NCBI GenBank assembly: GCA_023428515.1
Contig: JAEYXI010000462.1
Location: forward strand, 1 to 9,071
Direction of reading: 5' to 3'
DNA length: 9,071 nt
Source: Pseudomonadota bacterium
GTDB lineage: Bacteria; Pseudomonadota; Alphaproteobacteria; Rhizobiales; Rhizobiaceae
Each line of letters opens with the position of its first letter. The stretch's first letter is position 1. The notes below the pieces were generated by a model. The model made no database searches, was not told where the DNA came from, and worked only from the letters and a program-made list of their open reading frames with translations. Positions 1-6,116 of the stretch are shown one piece after another. The position numbers were made by a program, and so were the translations under genes.

Positions 1-256
1 GGTCCGTAGCGATCGCGGAGCCCAGCATGACGGTCCAGAACAGGATGAACTGCACGAGTTCTTCCGACCACGTCAGCGACGAGTTGAGTCCGTAACGGTA
101 GAAAACCTGCAGGCAGATGAGAATGGAATATGAGGCGACACCGAGGACGGTTACCGCTTCCACGAGACGCCGGACGATGACGACGGGCATGGAATCGGCG
201 ATCGTCGCAGGCGGCTCTTGCCGAACGGGCGACGGGCTTTGCGGCGAGGCGGCCAT
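1..256 (-). CDS. dctQ: TRAP transporter small permease subunit, DctQ family (partial; C-terminus beyond left edge)
   Basis: This is the small membrane subunit of a tripartite ATP-independent periplasmic (TRAP) transporter. In the family it sits in the inner membrane with the large DctM subunit and docks the solute-binding protein. About 85 residues are visible. A polar, Pro-rich N-terminus (about 1-24) is followed by a hydrophobic helix (about 31-52) ending in VFYRYGLNSS, then TWSEELVQF and a second hydrophobic helix (about 67-83, FILFWTVMLGSA). The F-x-R-Y to W-x-E-E arrangement between the first two helices is typical of DctQ. The ATG at 254-256 is preceded by AGGAG, and this SD overlaps the TAG stop of the isomerase-like gene 8 bases upstream, so the two genes are probably co-transcribed. 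The matching binding protein (dctP) lies three genes upstream. dctM is expected beyond the left edge. Confidence 0.9.
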   Translation of the reverse strand, partial: MAASPQSPSPVRQEPPATIADSMPVVIVRRLVEAVTVLGVASYSILICLQVFYRYGLNSSLTWSEELVQFILFWTVMLGSAIATD

Positions 257-264
257 GACAGCTC

Positions 265-1674
265 CTAGATTCGTTCGAAACCTATGCCGAGAAAGGCAGC
301 GAGTTCGCAGATCGGCTCGGCGAGATGGCCCGGGGAAAGCGAACCGTGATGCGTCGCACCTGCCTGGATCCAGGCGGACATGGCCTTGCGCATCGGACGT
401 TTTTCGGCGCGGAACCATGCCGACGTGACGCTGAGCGCGACCTTGGGCGGGTCGAGCACTTCCCCCTCCATGGCGATCAGGGAAAAGCCTCCCGGTGCGC
501 CTGCGCGGGGTGAGAAGCCGATCATCGTCGCTGGCCCGGCCTTCAGGATCTGCTTGACGGAGCAGCCGGGCGCGAAGCGACCGGAATCCGATCCGGATGA
601 GAATATGCGGCAGGGTTTCTGCCGCGGACACCAGTCGAAATCCCCTTCGCCGGTATTGGCGCAAAGGAAGGCTTCCCTGTCTTCATCGATGGCGTCGAGC
701 TCGCAGTAAAGGGCTGCCCCGCCAAGCCTTTTTCCGATCAACATCGCTACGGCGGTGATGACGTCGCTCGTGCATGTGAAGGGAACGCCGGAGCTCGTGG
801 CGCGGCTGGTTGCAAGGCAGCCGAGCGAGGCGATGGCGCTGTTGCCGACCCCGAACGCGCCCCGACAGTTCAAGGCGCCTGCGTTCAGGCCGTGCCGGTC
901 GATGGTTTTTTCGAGGGCGACGCTCATGCGGGCAGCGGCGGTGACCTCGCCCGGCTGACCCCTGTCATCGACGTCCGCGACGGTTTTTAGCGATGCCGTC
1001 AATGCGGCACTCTGGTCGTCGGTCACAGAGCGGCAGGCTTCTTCCCATTCTGCGAGGGGAATGTCGACGACCTCCATGCCGATTGCCTGTTTCAACGCCG
1101 TCGGGTCGACCTTGACGTTGTCGTAGCCGTCAAGCGGCTCGCCGAGCCGGCCCAGGCGCGCGCGGCGGATGCTGCCGGCAAGTGCCGCCACACGCAGCGC
1201 CTGCTGCACTTCCTCCTGGATATCTTCGCGGTCGCGCGGACCGACGATCGCGCGAAAAGGTCTTCCTTCCCGAGACAGGATGTTGCCGATCATCAGGGCA
1301 CCGACATTGGCGCTGTGGCGGCACAGCGCCACCATGTCGTAGTCTGCCCCGATCGTCTCTACCTCATGCGCTGCGAACAGGACGACCGGAACATCGGGAT
1401 TGGGCGCCAGCACGTGCCAGAAATAACCAGCCGGCGTCGCCATGGTGGGAACCACCAGCACCGCATCGGCCTGCATGTCGGAAAGCCTGCGACCGGCCGC
1501 TTCGCCGGTCTCGTGGTCGCGCACGAGGCCGAGATAGGTGATATCGCCTGCCGGCTCGACCGCCTTGGCCACAAGGCTTCCAAAACTCTCGCGGTCGTGC
1601 GCGTAGCCGGCCGGCATGATCTCGTCGAAGAAAGGCATGTAGCCGGCGACGACCGCGATGCGAGGGCGGCTCAT
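265..1674 (-). CDS. Divergent L-fucose/L-arabinose isomerase-like protein
   Basis: A 469-residue protein with the general layout of the FucI/AraA superfamily, whose members interconvert aldoses and ketoses in the cytoplasm using Mn2+. The N-terminal half is Rossmann-like: RIAVVAGYMPFFDE at 5-18, DAVLVVPTMATPAGYFWH at 70-87, then VPVVLFAAHEVETIG. The middle carries GVPFTCTSDVITAVAM (296-311) and ALYCELDAIDED (321-332). The C-terminus has AWIQAGATHHGSLS (434-447), which resembles the W-x3-GG-A-HH segment of AraA. Two metal-ligand positions look replaced: the usual Glu near 302 is Thr (CTSD), and the usual His near 340 lies in CANTGEGD. E325 and H442/H443 remain. The ATG (1672-1674) overlaps the upstream TGA as ATGA, with GAAGG nearby as SD. 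The fold assignment is fairly safe. Isomerase activity and substrate are not established, and a non-isomerase role is possible. Confidence 0.75.
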   Translation of the reverse strand: MSRPRIAVVAGYMPFFDEIMPAGYAHDRESFGSLVAKAVEPAGDITYLGLVRDHETGEAAGRRLSDMQADAVLVVPTMATPAGYFWHVLAPNPDVPVVLFAAHEVETIGADYDMVALCRHSANVGALMIGNILSREGRPFRAIVGPRDREDIQEEVQQALRVAALAGSIRRARLGRLGEPLDGYDNVKVDPTALKQAIGMEVVDIPLAEWEEACRSVTDDQSAALTASLKTVADVDDRGQPGEVTAAARMSVALEKTIDRHGLNAGALNCRGAFGVGNSAIASLGCLATSRATSSGVPFTCTSDVITAVAMLIGKRLGGAALYCELDAIDEDREAFLCANTGEGDFDWCPRQKPCRIFSSGSDSGRFAPGCSVKQILKAGPATMIGFSPRAGAPGGFSLIAMEGEVLDPPKVALSVTSAWFRAEKRPMRKAMSAWIQAGATHHGSLSPGHLAEPICELAAFLGIGFERI

Positions 1675-2747
1675 CCTTCAAGCCTTCGCGAGTGGTGGCC
1701 AGCGCTGCCCAACACGGCGCCTGCCGTCGGCTTGCGGTAGCCGAGCCGGGCATAGACCGCCTCCGGAACAGCGTCAGGATGCCGGTAGACTGTCCAGCGG
1801 CAGACAGCATGACCGTCATTGGGATAGAGGGGCGGATCGACCACGCGCACCGGGTAGCCGAACGCTTCGATTGGCATCTTCTCGGTCAGGATGCAGCAAT
1901 GGGCGCAGTAGGTGCACACGCCTGCCGTGTTCCAGGCGAAGGGATGTTTCTCCTCCAGGACCTTGAACCGGTAGGGCGCCTCCATCCGGGCGGGGGTTCC
2001 GTCGAGGGGTTCTCCGACCACCGTCCTGCCGCCGGAACCGCACGGTGCGAAGGTGAACACCACGCGATCGTCGAACGTCTCGAAGGTGATGTCGCCCAAC
2101 CGCCCCGGGCCGGCGAGATGCCCATGCATGGATTCGAAGGTCAGGTAGACGATCAGCGGAAAGGCATCCTGCCAATCGAAGTGGCTGACGTCGAACCGCT
2201 TGTAGCGCTTGGCGAACCAATCGCCGATGACCCAGTTCTCGTACATGTCGCCGAGGGCGGCTTCGCCGAAACGGGTGATCACCACGTCGAAGAGGCCGGA
2301 GATGAAGTCCACGTCGCTGTCATGCAGATGGCGCCACGTATCCTTCATCGCATCAAGCGCCGCGCGCGCCTCGATCCGGTCGCGTGCTTCGGCCACTAGG
2401 TCCGTGAGCCGCGCTACCTCCGACCAGGCCCGGTCGCGATCTTCGGTCAGCGCCGGCCTGCCGGCGACGGCGAGCCTGTGAATCCGGCCGCATTCTTCGG
2501 CGAGTTCGGCAGCTGGTAGTGCCTTGTCCGAAAGATAGCGCAGCGTGTCGCGGCGCCACTGCGTGTAGATGTCGAAGATGATGCGCGCTTCCGTGCAAAA
2601 GTACCGCATCAGATCGGCGGTCTCGGGCGAGCCGTTTTCGATGGCCGAGGCGACGCGATGGTAGGTGCCGGTCGCAAGACCTTCCCAATCCTCCGCGCGG
2701 ATCGGACGATTCAGTTCCGTGTGATGCGCAAGTGCTGCGGCCGTCAT
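1671..2747 (-). CDS. Protein of unknown family with C-terminal Cys/His cluster
   Basis: A 358-residue protein I cannot assign to a named family. No signal peptide or membrane helix is evident, so it is probably cytoplasmic. Residues 1-140 look helical and charged. Residues 145-210 (DFISGLFDVVITRFGE, YENWVIGDWFAKRYKRFD, then FESMHGH) look like a compact core. A strand-rich part follows with FTFAPCGSGGR at 231-241. The C-terminus has a possible metal site, C278-x2-C281-x-H283-C284-C285, plus H313-x2-C316-RW, and ends in a basic tail. The ATG at 2745-2747 overlaps the TGA of the preceding SDR as ATGA, and its own TGA overlaps the next ATG the same way, so translational coupling is likely. The frame stays open upstream to 3392, but that stretch is the shadow of the SDR gene. 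A hydrolase or metal-dependent lyase would fit the operon but is a guess. Confidence 0.8.
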   Translation of the reverse strand: MTAAALAHHTELNRPIRAEDWEGLATGTYHRVASAIENGSPETADLMRYFCTEARIIFDIYTQWRRDTLRYLSDKALPAAELAEECGRIHRLAVAGRPALTEDRDRAWSEVARLTDLVAEARDRIEARAALDAMKDTWRHLHDSDVDFISGLFDVVITRFGEAALGDMYENWVIGDWFAKRYKRFDVSHFDWQDAFPLIVYLTFESMHGHLAGPGRLGDITFETFDDRVVFTFAPCGSGGRTVVGEPLDGTPARMEAPYRFKVLEEKHPFAWNTAGVCTYCAHCCILTEKMPIEAFGYPVRVVDPPLYPNDGHAVCRWTVYRHPDAVPEAVYARLGYRKPTAGAVLGSAGHHSRRLEG

Positions 2748-3514
2748 CTCATCAACTGGCCGCCGTTCACGTCGAGCGTGTGGCCGGTCACGTAGGATGA
2801 CCAGTCGCTGGCGAGGAAGAGGCAGCAGTCGGCCATTTCGCGCGGAGCGGCGATGCGGCCGAGAGGAACCATCTTCATGAATTCGCCGAGCGCCGCTTCC
2901 GACACGTCGTTGCGGATCATCGGCGTGTCGACAATGCCGGGCGCAACGGCATTGACGGTGATGTCGTGCGGGGCGAGTTCGCGCGCCAGCGATTTCACAA
3001 GGCTTACGACAGCCGCCTTTGTCATGGCGTAGACCGTCGAGCCGACATAGCCGCCGGTGTGTGCGCCCTGGCTGGAGAACAGGATGATGCGCCCACCGTT
3101 GCCGGCCTCCTTCATGGCACCGGCAGCGGCCCGGGCAAGGAAGAAGGCTCCGATCATGTTGACGTCCATCATGCGGCGGATGTCCGACATGGCGACCTCG
3201 TCGAGCGGCTGGCGCAAGATGATCGCACCGGCATTGATCAGGACGTCGAGGCCGCCCATCTGTTCGCCCGCGTGACGGACAAGACCTTCGCATGAGGCGG
3301 GATCGGCGAGGTCGAGCTTCAAGGCGTGGCAGTTCGCACCAAGCTCGCGAGCCACGGCGGCTGCACCGTCGAGATTGATGTCGGCAAGGCATACGGTGCT
3401 GCCCATGGCGGCGAACCGTTCCGCCACAGCGCGACCGATGCCGCCCGCGGCGCCGGTGACGATCACTCGCTTGCCGGCGAGATGAAGTCCCGATGATGAG
3501 CGTTCGTCTGACAT
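2744..3514 (-). CDS. SDR-family NAD(P)-dependent oxidoreductase (second SDR, TRAP operon)
   Basis: A classical short-chain dehydrogenase of 256 residues, the usual length. The nucleotide-binding motif TGAAGGIG is at 20-27. An Asp after the second strand (ADIN, D45) favours NAD+ over NADP+. N119 is in MDVNM, S148 in the SSQG segment, and Y162/K166 form the YAMTK catalytic pair; the end DVNGGQLMR is typical of the family. The motif usually read as NNAG is one residue shorter (VLINAGAI, 91-98), which is uncommon. I chose the ATG at 3512-3514 because AGGA lies 8 bases before it; a TTG ten codons upstream (3544) has no comparable SD. The gene follows dctP by 87 bases and overlaps the next gene by 4 bases. 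Given rhamnonate dehydratase nearby, 2-keto-3-deoxy-L-rhamnonate 4-dehydrogenase is a reasonable candidate. That is inference from context, not from a diagnostic motif. Confidence 0.9.
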   Translation of the reverse strand: MSDERSSSGLHLAGKRVIVTGAAGGIGRAVAERFAAMGSTVCLADINLDGAAAVARELGANCHALKLDLADPASCEGLVRHAGEQMGGLDVLINAGAIILRQPLDEVAMSDIRRMMDVNMIGAFFLARAAAGAMKEAGNGGRIILFSSQGAHTGGYVGSTVYAMTKAAVVSLVKSLARELAPHDITVNAVAPGIVDTPMIRNDVSEAALGEFMKMVPLGRIAAPREMADCCLFLASDWSSYVTGHTLDVNGGQLMR

Positions 3515-3601
3515 GGCTGTTGTCCTAAAGGCAGAGGCGGGCAACCCGCATCCGGCGGTCGCCAGCCGTGTGCGTGCTCGGCTGCGTGGGCGGGCCTGCG
3601 A
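3515..3601 (-). other. dctP-SDR intergenic gap with two small inverted repeats
   Basis: This 87-base gap inside the putative operon contains two short perfect inverted repeats. GCGGG-CAA-CCCGC lies at 3537-3549, and CAGCCG with a 10-base loop and CGGCTG lies at 3563-3584 (plus-strand reading). Neither is followed by a T-run in the direction of transcription, so neither is a classical terminator. They could stabilise the dctP message or partly attenuate expression of the downstream enzymes, since binding proteins are usually needed in excess. In such GC-rich DNA, repeats this short can also arise by chance. Confidence 0.35.
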
Positions 3602-4612
3602 CTATTGTACCGCGAGGACCTGGTCTATCCACGGCTTCATCTGTCCGCCTGCGGCGGCGTCCATCTCGTCCCACACCGGAAGCATCGCGGCCTTGAACGC
3701 CTCGCGATCCGGATCGGGATTTGCCTTCAGGGCCTCGGCGAGCTTGTTCCAGTACTCCTCGCCGGCGGCTTTCGAGGCCGTGTTGAACTCTTCAATGGCT
3801 GTCGCGGCCGCTGATTTGATGATCTCCTGCTGGTCCCCCGGCAATCCGCTGAGAACGGCGGTGCTCATCGTGAGATTGACATCTGTCATGATGTGATTGG
3901 TCTTGGAGGCGAACTTGGTCACTTCCTGCATGCGTCCGACGAACAGGCCCTCGGAGGGATTCTCGACACCGTCGATGACGCCTGTCTGGAGGGCGGTGTA
4001 GACCTCGCCCCACGCCATGGGCGTCGGATTCGCGCCCAGTTTCTTGAAGGCCGAAACATAGACCGGCACCTCCGGCACGCGGATCTTCAAGCCCTGGAGA
4101 TCTTCGGGCTTGCCGATCTCGCGGTCGCGTGCGGCAATGACCCGGAAGCCGGCGATGCCGTAGCCGAGAATCTCGATGCCCTGGGTGTCGCGTACCTCAG
4201 TGGCGAGATCCTCGCCGACCTTGCCCGTGAGCACCGCGAGAACATGGTCATTGTCACGGAACAGGAACGGCAGGCTGATGAAGCCAAACTGCTTCTGCCA
4301 GTTCGCCAGCGTTCCGAAATCGCTCCAGACCAGATCGAGAGTCCCGACCTGCACCGCTTCGGTGCCTTGGCGAAGGCCGGCAAGCTGGCCGGCCGGGAAA
4401 ACCTCTATCTTCAACTGGCCGCCCGACTTTTCCGCGACGATCTCGGCGAAGCGCTTCGACGCGGTGTCGACCAAATGGCCGGGGGGAAGATGATGGGACA
4501 GTCTCAACGTCTTTGTTTGCGCAGACGCCTTGTTGAAGGAAGCGTCCAGGCCGAAGCCGAGAAAAGCGGCCGATGCGCCGACAAAGGCCCTTCGCGTATA
4601 TCGCAGGGTCAT
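3602..4612 (-). CDS. dctP: TRAP transporter solute-binding protein, DctP family
   Basis: The periplasmic substrate receptor of a TRAP transporter, 336 residues, a normal length for DctP. The N-terminus has a twin-arginine type signal (YTRRAFVGAS) and a hydrophobic stretch ending in KASAQ near residue 32, so export by Tat or Sec is likely. The mature part starts TKTLRLSHHLPPGHLVD. Family hallmarks follow: GQLKIEVFPAGQLAG (65-79), LPFLFRD (114-120), DLQGLKIRVPEVPVY (171-185) and GVIDGVENP (211-219). R178 in KIRVP matches the conserved Arg that holds the substrate carboxylate in characterised DctP proteins, so the ligand is probably a sugar acid or other carboxylate. The ATG at 4610-4612 has AGGAGG with good spacing. 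A longer reading from the ATG at 4639 would place that SD inside the gene. The transport partner begins at the left edge of the window, three genes downstream. Confidence 0.93.
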   Translation of the reverse strand: MTLRYTRRAFVGASAAFLGFGLDASFNKASAQTKTLRLSHHLPPGHLVDTASKRFAEIVAEKSGGQLKIEVFPAGQLAGLRQGTEAVQVGTLDLVWSDFGTLANWQKQFGFISLPFLFRDNDHVLAVLTGKVGEDLATEVRDTQGIEILGYGIAGFRVIAARDREIGKPEDLQGLKIRVPEVPVYVSAFKKLGANPTPMAWGEVYTALQTGVIDGVENPSEGLFVGRMQEVTKFASKTNHIMTDVNLTMSTAVLSGLPGDQQEIIKSAAATAIEEFNTASKAAGEEYWNKLAEALKANPDPDREAFKAAMLPVWDEMDAAAGGQMKPWIDQVLAVQ

Positions 4613-4813
4613 GGTGTTCTCCTCCTGGTGCGCGTCCATCGTCGTGGCTGGAGGCGCTATGGCATTGGGTCGAGAAATGAGCGCCGAAACGCAGTCCGGC
4701 CTATGCCTTGGATAATCACCGCAGGTCTCCTACGGCGTGCAAAGGCTTCAGCCCTACCTCCTCAGAATTGCTCCACCCGTTTAATCACGTAAGGCCATCG
4801 AAGTGGCTAGGCC
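4613..4813 (-). other. Long dctP leader; no convincing gene
   Basis: This is the stretch between the candidate dctP promoter and its ATG. It holds a second strong SD-like GAGGAGG (4763-4757) that is not followed by an ATG or GTG at a usable distance. A CTG at 4751 would open an 11-residue peptide ending in TGA at 4716, but CTG starts are rare, so I do not call a leader peptide. A small hairpin, AGGGC-TGAA-GCCTT with one G-T pair, directly follows the SD-like run. I recognise no known riboswitch class. Confidence 0.3.
4619..4625 (-). promoter_or_regulatory. Ribosome binding site deciding the dctP start
   Basis: On the minus strand AGGAGGA stands about 6 bases before the ATG at 4612. It is the strongest SD in the window and selects this ATG over an in-frame ATG at 4639, which would place the SD within coding sequence and add residues before the signal peptide. 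Confidence 0.8.
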
Positions 4814-4843
4814 AATAGACAACGAGCATCATTCGGCTGTCAA
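4814..4843 (-). promoter_or_regulatory. Candidate sigma-70 promoter for the dctP operon
   Basis: On the minus strand there is a perfect TTGACA (4843-4838), an 18-base spacer and TCTATT (4819-4814) as -10, matching TATAAT at four of six bases. Transcription would start near 4808, giving a 5' leader of roughly 195 bases before dctP. A 4-3-4 inverted repeat, TGTC-CTT-GACA (4838-4848), overlaps the -35 box and could be an operator. The -35 match is good, but promoter assignment by eye remains tentative. Confidence 0.5.
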
Positions 4844-4863
4844 GGACAACCGGACAAATCCTG

Positions 4864-4878
4864 CACCCAATTCGGGTG
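4864..4878 (-). terminator. Weak hairpin just after rhmD
   Basis: CACCC-GAATT-GGGTG forms a 5-base-pair stem with a 5-base loop, 16 bases beyond the rhmD stop and upstream of the dctP promoter. No T-run follows in the transcribed direction, so as an intrinsic terminator it is weak. Read-through into dctP is possible. Its position between two units is the main argument for a role. Confidence 0.3.
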
Positions 4879-4894
4879 GTGAAAGGGAAACTGA

Positions 4895-6076
4895 TTACTC
4901 GAATACGGTCAGTCCGGAGCGGTCGGCCAGTTCCATGCCGAAACCCGGTGCGTCGCCGACGACAAGTCGGCCGTTCTTCGGTACCGGTTCGTTCTTGAAG
5001 AGTTTTCCGAACACCGGCAGTACGGAACGACCGTCGGGGCTTGCGGCGACATATTCGCAGTAAGGCGAATGCGGCTGGGAGGCGATGAAATGGTAGGAGT
5101 ACGGCCCGCTGCCGTGCGGTATGACGGGTATGTCGTACGCCGAAGCGTGTGCCGAGATGCGCAACAGTTCGGTCAGGCCGCCGACCCACATCACGTCGGG
5201 CTGGAGCACGTCGATCAGCCTGTCCTCGATCAGCTTGCGGAAGCCGTAGCGCGAATATTCGTGTTCGCCGGTGGTCCAGCGTATCGTTGGATGCGCCTGC
5301 TTGATCAGCCTGAAGCCGTCGGTGTCGTCGGGATGCAGCGCCTCCTCCCACCAGTAAATGTCGAGATGCTTGCACGCCTCTGCGAGCCGGATCGCGTAAG
5401 GCACGTCGAGCGACATGTAGCAATCGACCATCAGCGGAAAGCTCGGTCCGACGCTTTCGCGATGCCGGGCAAGAAAATCGACATTGGCGCGCAATCCGGC
5501 TTCGCCGTCGGCCGGACCATGGGGCAGGGGAACCTTCCCGCCCCAGAACCCCATAGCCTTCACAGCTTCCGGCGCCGGTCCTGTGCAATAGAAGCTGATC
5601 TCGTCACGGCTGAGCCCGCCTATGAGGTTGTAGACCGGCTCGCCGCGCAGCTTGCCGAGCAGGTCCCATAGCGCAAGGTCGACGACGCTGATCGCGGCGA
5701 CGGTGAGGCCTTTGCGTCCATAGAACATCGAGGCACGGAAGAGCTGGTCCCAGATGCGGTTGATGTTGCGCGCATCCTGGCCAATCAGGAAGCGCGAGAA
5801 ATGGTTGTTGATCAGCCAGAGAGCCGGCGGGCCGCCAAAGCCGGTGGCGACGCCTGTGATGCCGGCCTCCGTCTCGATCTCGATCACGATGGAGCCGAGA
5901 ACGGCGATACCCCAGCTCGTGCGGCTGGCCTTGTACTCGGGATAGGCGGACATCGGGTTGCTGATCAGCGTATCGATCAGCCAGTGCCCCTCTTTCTGGC
6001 GATGATAATCGCCGCCGTCCCCCGTACTTTCGACGAGATAGGTGCGGACCGCCGCTATTTTTGTTCTTGCATTCAA
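4895..6076 (-). CDS. rhmD: L-rhamnonate dehydratase (enolase superfamily)
   Basis: Dehydrates L-rhamnonate to 2-keto-3-deoxy-L-rhamnonate in the cytoplasm with Mg2+ (EC 4.2.1.90). The 393-residue sequence follows the E. coli and Salmonella RhmD pattern as I recall it: GGDYH (21-25), HWLID (31-35), PMSAYPEY (41-48), SRTSWGIAVLG (51-61), VDLALWDLLGK (132-142), RDEISFYCTGP (157-167). Metal ligands are D218 (VDCYM), E244 (WWEE) and E271 (GEH). The catalytic pair is D294 (QPDV) with H321 (PHGS), and H272 is also kept. H25 and R52 match substrate-contacting positions described for RhmD. The only in-frame start near the N-terminus is TTG at 6076, with AGGGG 7 bases upstream; an ATG at 6072 is out of frame. 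It lies 40 bases after the rhamnose dehydrogenase-like gene, probably in one operon. Overall match and active site make this the firmest functional call here. Confidence 0.93.
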   Translation of the reverse strand: MNARTKIAAVRTYLVESTGDGGDYHRQKEGHWLIDTLISNPMSAYPEYKASRTSWGIAVLGSIVIEIETEAGITGVATGFGGPPALWLINNHFSRFLIGQDARNINRIWDQLFRASMFYGRKGLTVAAISVVDLALWDLLGKLRGEPVYNLIGGLSRDEISFYCTGPAPEAVKAMGFWGGKVPLPHGPADGEAGLRANVDFLARHRESVGPSFPLMVDCYMSLDVPYAIRLAEACKHLDIYWWEEALHPDDTDGFRLIKQAHPTIRWTTGEHEYSRYGFRKLIEDRLIDVLQPDVMWVGGLTELLRISAHASAYDIPVIPHGSGPYSYHFIASQPHSPYCEYVAASPDGRSVLPVFGKLFKNEPVPKNGRLVVGDAPGFGMELADRSGLTVFE

Positions 6077-6116
6077 CGGACTTCCCCTGTCTCCGCCACG
6101 TTTTTCGGCTCGAGGC

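Noticed and set aside
605..623. Inverted repeat GCGGCAG-GGTTT-CTGCCGC inside the isomerase-like gene
   Set aside because: It lies in coding sequence away from any promoter or gene end and has no T-run. It partly resembles the palindrome at 7017-7031, but the centre and context differ, so chance is the simplest explanation.
2748..3392. N-terminal extension of the unknown protein to a start at 3392, giving 573 residues
   Set aside because: The extension is only the SDR gene read in another frame; its translation is Arg-rich and without structure, and the ATGA overlap at 2744-2747 provides a natural start.
3893..4792. A 299-codon plus-strand open frame over dctP and its leader
   Set aside because: It is antisense to a well-supported DctP protein and has no recognisable motif or convincing SD.
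4785..5588. A 267-codon minus-strand frame within rhmD and the following gap
   Set aside because: It is an alternative frame of rhmD with Arg-rich, motif-free translation; rhmD itself is strongly supported.
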